DNA of 64,000 nucleotides from Pontibacter pudoricolor (GCF_010092985.1 NZ_CP048106.1:372001-436000), one strand, 5' to 3'. Positions 8,783-17,601 are shown, counted from the first letter of the stretch. The notes: a model not told the origin generated them from the sequence alone. Made by a program: numbers and translations.

Positions 8783-9484
8783 TTATTTTTCGTTTACATC
8801 GTTCAGCATGCTTCGGGTATCAGCGGCTCCTTCCAGGGCCAGGTATTCAGCCTGTAACGTTCTGATCTTTAGTTTGTCTGATGTGCTTATCTGTCCTTCT
8901 ATCTGCCCGCGGCGATCGTTTAGCTTACCATATACATGGTCTACATAATCCCAGTCGCCCGGAGTCCAGCTGCGTTTTTTAATGCGTACGGTACTCATAA
9001 ACGTTAAGTAAGCTTCGCGTATGTTAGCTGGACTTATCGTTGAGATATCTTTATATTCCCGAAGTAATTGTTCTTCCCAGGTCTTTACCTTTGCCGGGTC
9101 TAATGGCTGGCTCTGGCGGCGTTCCTGCTTTGCTTCCCAGCTTTCGTAGCGTTGTTTCAGCCGGCGGTACTCTTCCTTAGACTCCGTGGATAGGCTGTCG
9201 AAGTTACGTTCTATGTCCTGGTTTATGCGGCGCAGTTCTTCCTTGGTCTGGGGCCAGTTTTCGCGAATAGCCGTATCGGTTCGGTCCGCTTTTTCGTTCA
9301 TCCAGCCACGCAGTTTTTCCAGTTTATCTTCGGTTGTTTCGCCGGTGGTGGCAACTATAGTTGTGTCTTTGTCGCGTTCGGTAGCATCTGTTTCTTCTAC
9401 CGTACGGGTTCGCTCGCATGCAAACAGGGTGGTGGTAAATAATATGGCCACCAGCCAGTTTATAGTTTTATTTTGCTTGTTCAT
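8783..9484 (-). CDS. Lipoprotein with long helical, charged body
   Basis: A 233-residue lipoprotein: a short signal segment with lipobox (TLFAC), a Thr/Glu/Asp-rich linker, then strongly charged helical sequence with heptad-like spacing (about 50-135), for example ELRRINQDIERNFDSL. No catalytic motif is visible and the family is not recognised. It probably faces the periplasm from a membrane. The palindrome AACTATAGTT at 9353-9362 encodes Thr-Ile-Val in the linker. Confidence 0.7.
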   Translation of the reverse strand: MNKQNKTINWLVAILFTTTLFACERTRTVEETDATERDKDTTIVATTGETTEDKLEKLRGWMNEKADRTDTAIRENWPQTKEELRRINQDIERNFDSLSTESKEEYRRLKQRYESWEAKQERRQSQPLDPAKVKTWEEQLLREYKDISTISPANIREAYLTFMSTVRIKKRSWTPGDWDYVDHVYGKLNDRRGQIEGQISTSDKLKIRTLQAEYLALEGAADTRSMLNDVNEK

Positions 9485-9552
9485 GTTGTTTTGGTTTTAG
9501 GGCTGTTTTTCTGCCTCAACTATCATACGCAATACACAATTATGCAGATACT

Positions 9553-11388
9553 TTAATGGAAGGAAGCGATTACTTTTCCTTTCCGGATGCCATCGCCATA
9601 CCCGAAATCCTGGTTTACGGTTACCGGTAATCTGCCCCGTGCCTGCAACTCACCAAAAATTACTTTTGCTGCCGCCTTTTGTGCGTGGTAAAGTGGCTGG
9701 TACGCAACTATAAGCGCCTCGCTTTCCTCAATCCCCGGGAACTGGTTAATAGCATAGGCATTGTCAAAAAGTATAGTTACCGTTTTTTTATCCCTGATGA
9801 CCTGGCGCACAAACGCTTTTGCCTCACCGGAGTACCCCATCGTGTTACTTGGCCTGATGCTCGGTCCGTAAAGCGAGAGCAATACCACATCATAGTTTCG
9901 AAGCTGTTTCTGTAGTTTGAGCACCTCTTTTCTGTTTGCCTTGCGCGATATAATGAATTCCTTGTTCCGGGCATATTTATCCGCTTCGCGTTGGAAAACC
10001 GTAGTTCTGCGGGCGCCTACTGATACCGTAGCAATCCGGTGTTTGCGGCGTGGCTTAACAGGTATGAGCTTTTTATAGTTACGCAGCAAAGTTATCGAGG
10101 CTTCGGCCAGTATCTGGTTTGTGCTGTCGGCAATAGGTGGATTCAGGTCTTCGTAAAGGGTATTCAGCTCGATGGGTTTATAGTTGTCGAGCCCCAGCCA
10201 CTGCTTGGCGGCCAGTACTCTACGGCACTTCAGGTCTATTTCCTCCTGGGTAAGGTCGCCTCTGACTATAGCTACCTTTATGGCTTGTATCGCTTTCGGC
10301 ACATTGTTCAGTCGTTCCAGAATATCGTTTCCGGCCATCAGGGCGCGTACTTCTGCTTCGCCGGGCTCAAAGTATTTGGTAACGCCTTTCATTACCATAG
10401 CATCCGTAAAGATCAACCCTTTAAATTTAAGGTGATTTTTGAGCAGGCCGGTAACGATTGGTTTGGAAAGGGTAGAAGGCAGGTGCCTGGACGAATCTAG
10501 CTTAGGGATATGCATGTGCGCCACCATGATACTGCCGATACCATATTTGATAAGCTCCTTGAAAGGATATAGTTCCAGCGAATCGAGGCGCTGCCTGTCG
10601 TAGGGGATAATGGGTAAGTCGTAATGCGAGTCAACGTCGGTATCGCCGTGGCCCGGAAAATGTTTGGCTGTTGCCAGTATTCCATTGTCCTGCATGCCCT
10701 GCATATACGCCAGGCTTTTAGCTGTAACATCCAGGCGGTCTTCGCCAAAAGAGCGGTAGCCAATGATCGGGTTTGCTGCATTGTTGTTAATATCGGCTAC
10801 CGGGGCAAAGTTTACGTGCATGCCCAGCCGTTTGAATTCGTATGCCACTTCAGCCCCCATTTTATAGATCAGGCCGTTATCTTCTATCGCGCCCAGCAGC
10901 TGCTGAAAAGGATACTGTACCGTACTGTCAAGACGCATACCTACACCGGTCTCCGCATCCATGGCAATCATGAGCGGGACCTTGGCTGCAGCCTGATACT
11001 TGTTTGTGAGCTTTGCCTGCCGCATTGGCCCTCCCTGGAAAAATATAATGCCACCAACCTGGTACGTTTTAATGAGTCGCATCACATCCGCTTCATATTT
11101 AGGGCCTTTATCCGAAAATGCCTCTATTACAATAAGCTGGGCGATGCGCTGTTCAGGGGTTAGGGTATTAAATACAGAATCGACCCAGCGGGACGACGGG
11201 TTTTCAAGAGCCTCTACGATAGAGGCGGGGCGCACATATGGCACATGTTCATCAGGTGCAAAATTTTCTTCCTGCTGAGGGTGGCGGCTGGCATCGGAGC
11301 CTTCGCAGCTCCAAAGCATGAGTGGCAGCACAAAAAACAGTAAAGCATAGTATGGCTTAGCCGCAGGGTGGTAACGTAAGCAACGCAT
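9553..11388 (-). CDS. Glycoside hydrolase family 3, beta-N-acetylhexosaminidase type lipoprotein
   Basis: The ATG at 11388 gives 611 residues; the GTG at 11403 is less likely. A lipobox (MLWSC) follows a hydrophobic segment, so the enzyme is lipid-anchored. The N-terminal TIM barrel has the NagZ-type KHFPGHGDTDVDSH loop holding the His/Asp acid-base pair and the nucleophile Asp in FTDAMVMKG. A flavodoxin-like GH3 C-domain follows. It should release N-acetylglucosamine from beta-linked wall or glycan fragments. Many Bacteroidota homologues carry an extra C-terminal beta-lactamase-like domain; this one stops before it. The substrate is inferred from the family. Confidence 0.87.
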   Translation of the reverse strand: MRCLRYHPAAKPYYALLFFVLPLMLWSCEGSDASRHPQQEENFAPDEHVPYVRPASIVEALENPSSRWVDSVFNTLTPEQRIAQLIVIEAFSDKGPKYEADVMRLIKTYQVGGIIFFQGGPMRQAKLTNKYQAAAKVPLMIAMDAETGVGMRLDSTVQYPFQQLLGAIEDNGLIYKMGAEVAYEFKRLGMHVNFAPVADINNNAANPIIGYRSFGEDRLDVTAKSLAYMQGMQDNGILATAKHFPGHGDTDVDSHYDLPIIPYDRQRLDSLELYPFKELIKYGIGSIMVAHMHIPKLDSSRHLPSTLSKPIVTGLLKNHLKFKGLIFTDAMVMKGVTKYFEPGEAEVRALMAGNDILERLNNVPKAIQAIKVAIVRGDLTQEEIDLKCRRVLAAKQWLGLDNYKPIELNTLYEDLNPPIADSTNQILAEASITLLRNYKKLIPVKPRRKHRIATVSVGARRTTVFQREADKYARNKEFIISRKANRKEVLKLQKQLRNYDVVLLSLYGPSIRPSNTMGYSGEAKAFVRQVIRDKKTVTILFDNAYAINQFPGIEESEALIVAYQPLYHAQKAAAKVIFGELQARGRLPVTVNQDFGYGDGIRKGKVIASFH

Positions 11389-11554
11389 AGTCAAGTAAAA
11401 CACTTCTGTACTTACTTTTTATCTAAGATTAGGTTTTATCTTGTTGGTATTTCAGGGCAAATTAACTGTTTTGCTTGCGCTTTTGCATCGTTGCGTATAG
11501 GTTTATTACGCAATTTTGGCTACTTTTTGATCACAGGAAATATAACTATAGCAA

Positions 11555-12376
11555 ATGAAGACAGGGCCCGGAATACTGGAAAGCACACAGCAGGAAAGCA
11601 GCCGGTTTGCCTATAGTTTTTTGCCCGGTCTGTTATTTATAGTTCTGATCTGGCTTATACATTTACTTTCTTACTTAACAGATGCAGACCTGGCATTTCT
11701 GGGGGTGTATCCGCGCCACTTTTTAGGCTTGGTTGGTGTGTTCTTTAGCCCGCTCATTCACGCAGATCTCAAGCATTTGCTATCAAATACTTTTCCGCTG
11801 GTACTGCTTTCGGGGTTTATACTTTTTATACACAGGCGGGAAGGAGCCAGGGTCATAGGATTGGTTTATATCCTGAGCGGGTTGTTTACCTGGTTTATTG
11901 GTCGGCAGGCGTACCACATCGGGGCAAGCGGTGTAGTGTATGGCATGGCCGGTTATCTTCTCTTCAGAGGGGTTATTACCCGAGACCGCGGCGCGCTGGC
12001 AGTAGCTTTTGCAGTGTTGTTCCTGTATAGTGGCTTATTTTATGGGTTATTTCCGAAAGAGGAGCGCATATCCTGGGAAGGCCACCTGGCCGGTATGGTT
12101 GCCGGCCTGATAGCAGCATTGATCTACGGGAAAAAGCCATTCAGCAAAAGCACACCTACAGTTACAACTATAGCCATACAGCCCGATGTAACGCAGCGCC
12201 ACGTCAGCAACACGTTTGTGCCGTATTACATGCATTATACCATCAACTATAGCATGCACCACCCCGGTAAGGCTGCCAAACCGTTCACCTATAGTTTAAA
12301 GCCAGATAATCAATCCGGTCAGAAACAAACCCTGCTGCAACATCCTGCGTCTGTAAAAGAGCAAAAAACACCCTGA
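11555..12376 (+). CDS. Rhomboid intramembrane serine protease
   Basis: A 273-residue membrane protease with about six hydrophobic spans. The catalytic Ser125 is in GASG and His177 in GHLAG, the rhomboid Ser-His dyad. The usual HxxxN after the first loop is present as HADLKHLLSNTFP. After residue 195 there is an 80-residue polar tail with no conserved look. Within it the DNA carries three copies of the iterated motif (near 12165, 12244 and 12290), suggesting the tail tolerates motif insertion. The VTT-family gene starts four bases downstream, so the two are one operon. Confidence 0.9.
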   Translation: MKTGPGILESTQQESSRFAYSFLPGLLFIVLIWLIHLLSYLTDADLAFLGVYPRHFLGLVGVFFSPLIHADLKHLLSNTFPLVLLSGFILFIHRREGARVIGLVYILSGLFTWFIGRQAYHIGASGVVYGMAGYLLFRGVITRDRGALAVAFAVLFLYSGLFYGLFPKEERISWEGHLAGMVAGLIAALIYGKKPFSKSTPTVTTIAIQPDVTQRHVSNTFVPYYMHYTINYSMHHPGKAAKPFTYSLKPDNQSGQKQTLLQHPASVKEQKTP

Positions 12377-12379
12377 TAC

Positions 12380-13123
12380 ATGACAGAGAAACAGAAATCC
12401 ATAGACACCGAGGATACGAACAGAACAGAAATAAAGGAAAGCAAATGGCCGAAGATCATTACCGGGCTTATAGTTGCCGCGCTTGTGATCTCATATTTTG
12501 TTTTTCCGGAGTTTAAGCAAACTGTAGTGGAAGGATGGCAGGTTCTGACCAGCGGTAATAAGCAGCTTATTTCGGATTGGGTAAGTCAGTTTGGCATCTG
12601 GGGACCGGTTTTTATAGTTCTGGCGATGGTTGCCCAAATGTTTCTGCTGGTGGTTAATGTGGTGTTGCTGATGCTGGTGGCGATTATTGCCTATGGGCCT
12701 GTATGGGGTTCGGTGATAGCGGTAGTGGCCGTACTGGTGGCATCTACGGTAGGCTACCTGATAGGCAAAACCGTTGGCGAAGCAGGTGTGAGCAAACTGA
12801 TAGGAGCAAAAGCACAGCGCAAGGTGTCTGATTTTATGGATGAGTATGGTATCTGGGCCATTATTATTGCCCGCATCTCTCCGTTCCTTTCCAACGATGC
12901 CGTAAGTTTTGTAGCCGGTTTTGCCACCATGCGGTACTGGCAGTTCATCCTTGCAACTATAGCCGGTATAGTTCCGCTAACTATCCTGCTTGCCTGGCTC
13001 GGCGAAAATAACGAACGCCTGAAAACCGGACTTATCTGGGTGTCTGTTGTGAGCCTTGTTTTGTTTATCGGGTATGTCGTCTACGATAAATATTATAAAA
13101 ATAAATCTGCTGAAAAACGATAG
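12380..13123 (+). CDS. TVP38/TMEM64 (VTT/DedA-like) membrane protein
   Basis: A 247-residue protein with a hydrophilic N-terminus, then about five membrane segments. The VTT core shows the family's GxxxG-rich stretch ending YLIGKTVGEAG and the later ARISPFLSNDAVSFVAG motif with its conserved Arg and Pro. Family members are linked to lipid scrambling or flipping and to ion homeostasis; the substrate here is unknown. It is transcribed with the rhomboid gene (four-base gap). Confidence 0.88.
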   Translation: MTEKQKSIDTEDTNRTEIKESKWPKIITGLIVAALVISYFVFPEFKQTVVEGWQVLTSGNKQLISDWVSQFGIWGPVFIVLAMVAQMFLLVVNVVLLMLVAIIAYGPVWGSVIAVVAVLVASTVGYLIGKTVGEAGVSKLIGAKAQRKVSDFMDEYGIWAIIIARISPFLSNDAVSFVAGFATMRYWQFILATIAGIVPLTILLAWLGENNERLKTGLIWVSVVSLVLFIGYVVYDKYYKNKSAEKR

Positions 13124-13428
13124 AATTCCAGCCCGGTTTCTCTCAGTTTACGGGGCGCTTTTCCAAACTGTAGAACTCTTTTTAAACATAGTTTTCCGCG
13201 TGCCAAAACCCTGTAAATCTTATACTAAAGCCATTATATAGTATGCTATATATAACTATAGCCATGCCGTTTTAGAGGTAAAGATTTCCAAGAAATTTAT
13301 AAGTATAAATTTTTATTAAAAAAGTACCTTTTTATCAATTCCAGCCCATACTACCATAACCTATATCCTGAAGTGTCGTTTAAGCGGTTTATTGTTGCCA
13401 AATCGATGTTTCACTAAAAGGATTTCTT
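13124..13428. other. Intergenic region
   Basis: About 305 bases with no gene seen. One AACTATAG copy is near 13254. The second half is AT-rich and presumably holds the promoter of the 3D-domain gene. Confidence 0.45.
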
Positions 13429-13953
13429 ATGATTAGGTACAAAATACTTGCGGCTGTGTTTTCTGTTATAGTTGCCGTCGCCGAAGAATTTTCATTACTA
13501 AAGTCAGAATCTCCCTCCCCGCAAGTTGAAGAACAATGGCTTACAATTAACGAACCTATCCGCCCTGAACCCATACTATTACCCACCCTTACTGTCTCCG
13601 CATCCGTTTACCACCCCGAACCGCACCAAACAGACAGTACCCCTTTTATAACTGCTGATGGCTCCAGAATTAACCGAAAAGATCCGGGTAAACACCGCTG
13701 GCTTGCTGTGTCCCGGAACCTGCATGCACGCTGGGGCGGCGACCTTGAATTCGGAGATTCGCTATGGGTAACCGGAATCTCAGATGACATGGATGGCCTA
13801 TACATAGTGCGTGATGTAATGAATCGCCGTTTTCGGAACCAGGTTGATATTCTGGTTAGCCGGAAAGACAGGGTAATGGGTTTCTGGAAAAATGTAGGGA
13901 TCGCAAAATTTGAACAAAATCACCGGAGTACAGCAGTTGCCGTAACCAATTAG
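13429..13953 (+). CDS. 3D-domain (double-psi beta-barrel-like) protein
   Basis: A 174-residue protein with a short hydrophobic N-terminus (MIRYKILAAVFSVIVAVAEE). The C-terminal part has the 3D-domain layout: SASVYHPEPHQ..TPFITADG, a central LAVSRNL, FGDSLWVTG, then DGLYIVRDVMNRRFRNQVDI with spaced aspartates. This domain occurs in MltA and RlpA-like wall-glycan lytic enzymes. No wall-binding repeat is present. It probably acts on peptidoglycan in the periplasm; the reaction is inferred only. An 8-bp GC-rich inverted repeat without a T-run (13963-13970 with 13990-13997) separates it from the channel gene. Confidence 0.7.
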   Translation: MIRYKILAAVFSVIVAVAEEFSLLKSESPSPQVEEQWLTINEPIRPEPILLPTLTVSASVYHPEPHQTDSTPFITADGSRINRKDPGKHRWLAVSRNLHARWGGDLEFGDSLWVTGISDDMDGLYIVRDVMNRRFRNQVDILVSRKDRVMGFWKNVGIAKFEQNHRSTAVAVTN

Positions 13954-14008
13954 CTAATTCTAAACCGGGTAACGCTGCACCCTGCACCAACCCGGTTCCT
14001 AAGAACTT

Positions 14009-14845
14009 ATGCAGCAGGAGCGGTTACAGCAACAAGAAGCAAAACAACTGGAACGGGAGCGCTACAAACTCCTGAACCGCTTACAGCATACACTGGAAAT
14101 CCCGATGGTGGTGCTGGGAGTTATCTGGCTGGTTTTACTGGTCATAGAGCTTACAAGGGGCCTGCAGCCTATCCTGCAATTCGCCAACACCGTCATCTGG
14201 GTCATTTTCATTCTTGATTTCATCATCAAGTTCATCCTTGCTCCTCGCAAAACAGAATTCTTAAAACACAATGTGCTGACAACTATATCGCTGGCAGTTC
14301 CGGCGTTAAGGGTTTTCAGGCTGGCACGTTTGTTTCGGGTGATGCGTTCTGTGCGTGCTGTGAGGGGGCTCCGGCTGGTTAAAGTGGTAGGCTCTATAAA
14401 CCGGGGAATGCGCAGCCTTGGCAAAACCATGCAGCGGCGTGCCTTTGGCTATGTGCTAACTATAACCCTGGTTGTAATTGTGGCCGGAGCGGCCGGTATG
14501 TTTGCTTTTGAAAACGAACATGGCTTGCATACTTACAGCGAAGCCCTATGGTGGACCGTTATGTTGCTGACCTCTATCGGGAGTGATTATTTTCCGGTGA
14601 CGGCGGAGGGGCGTATGCTTTGCTTTTTACTGGCAGTTTATGGTTTTGCCGTTTTTGGTTATTTTACCGCCACGCTGGCTACTTTTTTTATAGACAGTGA
14701 TGCGGAAAACGCAAGGGGAGAACTCGCCGGCTCTAAACAAATAAAAGTGCTGCAGCACGAAATTAAAGAGCTCCGAACTGAACTACAGGCTGTTTTGAAA
14801 AGTGCCGGCAATTATAAACCGCCCCAGGAACCTCCGCAACTATAA
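14009..14845 (+). CDS. Voltage-gated-type ion channel with atypical selectivity filter
   Basis: A 278-residue protein with a charged N-terminus, about six membrane segments and a C-terminal coiled coil (about 240-265). The S4-like segment has regularly spaced arginines (FRLARLFRVMRSVRAVRGLRL). The pore loop reads LLTSIGSDYFP (188-194 TSIGSDY) where K+ channels have TVGYGD; the second filter glycine pattern is missing, so ion selectivity is uncertain. Databases often call such proteins simply 'ion transporter'. The gene ends CAA CTA TAA, with the stop inside an AACTATAA copy. Confidence 0.85.
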   Translation: MQQERLQQQEAKQLERERYKLLNRLQHTLEIPMVVLGVIWLVLLVIELTRGLQPILQFANTVIWVIFILDFIIKFILAPRKTEFLKHNVLTTISLAVPALRVFRLARLFRVMRSVRAVRGLRLVKVVGSINRGMRSLGKTMQRRAFGYVLTITLVVIVAGAAGMFAFENEHGLHTYSEALWWTVMLLTSIGSDYFPVTAEGRMLCFLLAVYGFAVFGYFTATLATFFIDSDAENARGELAGSKQIKVLQHEIKELRTELQAVLKSAGNYKPPQEPPQL

Positions 14846-14903
14846 GTTTTATTTGACAAAGCGTAGAAAACACTTATTTTAGAAGTGTAACTATACAACA
14901 CTT

Positions 14904-15467
14904 ATGACCAGAGAAGAAGCCAGAACGATACTTGTAGAAATGACTACCAGCGAAAGCCTTTTACGGCATGCCCGAACCGTGGAGCTGGTAATGGAAGCAT
15001 ATGCCACCAAACTGGGCGAAGACGCTGAGAAATGGGCGGTGGCAGGTATGTTGCACGACGCAGATTACCAGGCTTACCCGGAGCAACACCCTAACGTGAT
15101 AGTTAACCTGCTGCGAGAGCGCGGCGAAGATGAAATTGCACACGCTATATCGGCGCACTATACCCATTGGGGTGTTTCGTATGATACTTTACTGGATAAA
15201 GCGCTGCTGGCCTGTGATGAACTGACCGGGTTTATAGTTGCCTGCGCGCAGGTACGTCCGCAACGCCTGGAAGGCCTGGAGCCAAAATCAGTTATAAAGA
15301 AACTAGCCCAGAAAAGCTTTGCCGCCTCCGTGGACCGCGACGAGGTTAGAATTGGAGCCGAACTGTTTGGTGTTGATATGAAGGAGCATATCTCTTTTAT
15401 TATACAATTGCTGCAACAATACCAGTTGGAGCTGCAACTACAGCCACAAACAGGGGCACAGGTATAA
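14904..15467 (+). CDS. HD-domain protein (putative phosphohydrolase)
   Basis: A 187-residue protein of the HD superfamily. An early His (LLRHARTVE) and MLHDADY provide the His...His-Asp metal ligands, followed by HAISAHYTHWG with further histidines and a conserved-looking KALLACDELTGFI. This is the short form seen in predicted HDIG hydrolases. The substrate is unknown. It follows the channel gene by 58 bases and is closed by a clear terminator. Confidence 0.78.
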   Translation: MTREEARTILVEMTTSESLLRHARTVELVMEAYATKLGEDAEKWAVAGMLHDADYQAYPEQHPNVIVNLLRERGEDEIAHAISAHYTHWGVSYDTLLDKALLACDELTGFIVACAQVRPQRLEGLEPKSVIKKLAQKSFAASVDRDEVRIGAELFGVDMKEHISFIIQLLQQYQLELQLQPQTGAQV

Positions 15468-15471
15468 ACAG

Positions 15472-15490
15472 AGCGGGTTCAGAGCCCGCT
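15472..15490. terminator. Rho-independent terminator between convergent genes
   Basis: An 8-bp stem with one G.T pair (15472-15479 with 15483-15490) followed by TTTTTTA. It ends the HD gene; its T-run overlaps the stop of the small minus-strand gene at 15494. Confidence 0.85.
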
Positions 15491-15493
15491 TTT

Positions 15494-15685
15494 TTATTGC
15501 ATGTAGTCACTCAGTATCTCGAAGCCTTCTTTTTCATCTTTTGCTTCTACTACTTCGTTTATTACAAACTGTATTTCCTGTTCCGACCAGTTCTCTTTTT
15601 CGGCAGCTTTTACAAAAACAGCTATTGCAGCATAACGGGAGCCTGATGTTGGCACCGGAGCCTTTACTTTTTTACGAATTCTCAT
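15494..15685 (-). CDS. Small hypothetical protein (63 aa)
   Basis: A compact charged protein, beginning [20 protein letters not shown] and continuing with amphipathic helical sequence rich in Lys and Glu. It has no signal peptide or membrane span. It lies in its own slot between the HD gene terminator and the plus-strand sterol-desaturase gene, and the protein composition is normal for a coding sequence. It is not recognised. Confidence 0.6.
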   Translation of the reverse strand: MRIRKKVKAPVPTSGSRYAAIAVFVKAAEKENWSEQEIQFVINEVVEAKDEKEGFEILSDYMQ

Positions 15686-15815
15686 ACCTGTAAATTAACC
15701 AGCCAAATGTACAAACTTGCAGCTGTAATCTGAAATGGGACGAAGTAACGGGCAATTCTGGCCAACTCTTTATAGTTACCGCCGTTTTACAAAAAGCAAC
15801 GGAAGTGGGTAGCAT

Positions 15816-16703
15816 ATGGAGAAAAAACTTTACACCTGGGGTGAACTACAACAACTGAGCGACCTGACCATGCTACAATACCTGGCGCCTGTCATTATAG
15901 GGCTGGTTATAGCCGAGTGGCTGATAAGTTATTACAGGAACCGCAATTATTACGAAAAGAAAGATACGCTGGCAGCGCTGGGTATTGGCCTGGGAAATGC
16001 ACTGATCGGGATTGTATTAAAGGTGGCACTTTTTGCCATCTCGATGATGATCTATAATATGGTGCCGTGGGCGATACCGCGTGTGTGGTGGGGGTTTATC
16101 GTTTGTTTTGTAGCCGTGGATTTTTGCCGTTACTGGGCGCACCGCATCTCGCATGAGCAACGGTTCTGGTGGGCAACGCACGTTACGCACCATTCCTCCT
16201 CTAAAATGAATTTCCTGATATCGCTCCGCACCGGCTGGACTGCTCCGTTAAAGTTTGTTTTCTTTCTTCCGGTGCCGTTAATGGGTATCGATCCGCTTAC
16301 TTTTTTTATATGCCATCAGGCAGCGGTGTTTTATCAGTTTTTTGTACACACCGAACTGGTTAGAAAGCTGCCTGCACCTATCGAGTATATTTTTGTAACG
16401 CCCTCGCATCACAGGGTACACCATGGCTCCAATCCCGAATATATAGACCGCAATTATGGCTCCACCTTCATTATCTGGGACCGACTTTTCGGCACTTTTG
16501 AGCCGGAAGTAAAACAACCTGTCTACGGTTTAACCAAGCCTGTAACGTCATATAATCCAGTGTATCTAGTTTTTCATGAGTGGGTAGATCTGGCTAAAGA
16601 CGTATCGCAGTGCCGTTCAGTTTCAGAAGCCTGGAAAGTGCTTTTTTATCCGCCAGGAGCTATTATTACCCAACATCAAAAGCAACAGGAGAGGAAAAAG
16701 TAA
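15816..16703 (+). CDS. Sterol desaturase / fatty acid hydroxylase superfamily membrane protein
   Basis: A 295-residue protein with four or more membrane spans and the three histidine clusters of the di-iron hydroxylase superfamily: HRISH, HVTHHSS and HHRVHHG, with the usual long cytoplasmic spacing between them. It should use O2 to hydroxylate or desaturate a lipid. The exact lipid cannot be read from the sequence. A 900-base gene-free repeat region follows. Confidence 0.88.
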   Translation: MEKKLYTWGELQQLSDLTMLQYLAPVIIGLVIAEWLISYYRNRNYYEKKDTLAALGIGLGNALIGIVLKVALFAISMMIYNMVPWAIPRVWWGFIVCFVAVDFCRYWAHRISHEQRFWWATHVTHHSSSKMNFLISLRTGWTAPLKFVFFLPVPLMGIDPLTFFICHQAAVFYQFFVHTELVRKLPAPIEYIFVTPSHHRVHHGSNPEYIDRNYGSTFIIWDRLFGTFEPEVKQPVYGLTKPVTSYNPVYLVFHEWVDLAKDVSQCRSVSEAWKVLFYPPGAIITQHQKQQERKK

Positions 16704-17035
16704 AAGAGCCAGCCCCGGAACTAGCAGAAGAACAGTTTATTGTTTCATAGTTGCTGGGTCCAACCCGCAACCCTTATTGTCTAAGGCGGGGAGTTTTTGG
16801 CCTTTGCTATAGTTTAGGTTCTGGTTCTATAGTTGTTGTTTTACCCCTTCCCAGGCTTCCCCTTTAAAAGAGGGCCCCTACCCCCAAAACAGGGGAAGGA
16901 GCTTTCCAGCACTCGCTATAGTTCAGGCTGTCGTTTTATTGTTGCTGTTTTAACCCACCCCTGCCCCTCCCAAGAGGGGAATTTCTGTTGTAGTTATAGT
17001 TAACGTGTAGGTTTTATAGTTGCAGCCTGTTGATC

Positions 17036-17055
17036 GGACAGGTCGCGACCTGTCC
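17036..17055. repeat. 20-bp perfect palindrome
   Basis: GGACAGGTCGCGACCTGTCC reads the same on both strands. It sits inside the repeat mosaic, away from any gene. It could be a cruciform or protein site, or part of a dispersed element. Confidence 0.75.
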
Positions 17056-17374
17056 CTACGGAAATGCTACCACGATCAAGCGATGAAACTATAGCCTTTC
17101 AAACTATAGTCAAACTATAGCTATCGAACTGATCACAGTCTTTGGGTTGAGCGCCTTTGCTTTGTTGCGGTGCCGTCAGGCAACCCGAGGTACGAGGGTA
17201 GCAAGAAAGCAGCAGCGCGATGCCCGAAGACGGGGCCTCCCGGCCGTGAGGGCACCAAAGCCAACTATAGAACGATAGGTAAATAGAGCTCCCAGGATTA
17301 AAGAAAGCTATAGAAGAGAAGGCTTGGTTCGGATAGTAATCTATCAAACTAAAGAACCCAGATTTCTCCTAACG

Positions 17375-17540
17375 TCGAAATGACAAAAGCAGAACTATAG
17401 GACATATAAAATCCTTCACAGCTACGCTTGCTCTTTTCGACTCGCGTCTCAAGAATAATCGAAATGACAAAAGAGGAACTATAGAACATATAAGATCCCT
17501 CGGCTAATGCTCGGAATGACAAGGCCGCATTATAGAACAA
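17375..17540 (+). repeat. Short threefold direct repeat carrying the iterated motif
   Basis: Two 40-bp units, 17375-17414 and 17459-17498, match at 36 of 40 positions, each with CGAAATGACAAAAG followed by GAACTATAG. A shorter third unit starts with TCGGAATGAC at 17511 and decays after about 30 bases. The spacing between the first two is 84 bases. The units resemble the GAATGACA-type dispersed intergenic repeats seen in many bacteria; that link is from memory. Confidence 0.65.
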
Positions 17541-17564
17541 GGATAACTATGGAGAAGATATAAA

Positions 17565-17599
17565 AGTACAAAGGCAGCGAACTCCGCTGCCTTTGTACT
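17565..17599. terminator. Rho-independent terminator for the Spy-like gene
   Basis: A 15-bp perfect stem (17565-17579 with 17585-17599), loop AACTC, directly below the stop codon of the minus-strand gene at 17602. On that strand it is followed by TTTATATC. Confidence 0.85.
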
Positions 17600-17601
17600 C
17601 C

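Larger units (their letters stand above)
16704..17601. repeat. Gene-free repeat mosaic, dense in the iterated motif
   Basis: About 900 bases without a credible gene. It holds nine AACTATAG/CTATAGTT octamers (starts 16807, 16827, 16916, 17087, 17102, 17113, 17273, 17393, 17477). Two C-rich/G-rich segments near 16855-16900 and 16960-16985 look like degenerate dispersed repeats. A 20-bp perfect palindrome is at 17036-17055. A GC-rich block at about 17150-17260 differs in composition from its surroundings. A threefold short repeat is at 17375-17540. The patchwork suggests a landing site for small dispersed elements. Confidence 0.65.

Noticed and set aside
13963..13997. Hairpin before the ion channel as a terminator
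   Set aside because: The 8-bp stem has a 19-base loop and no T-run, and it sits only 12 bases before the next start codon.
17099..17540. Minus-strand ORFs of 63 and 82 codons in the repeat mosaic
   Set aside because: They are made from short repeats and motif copies, with low-complexity protein sequence and no conserved pattern.
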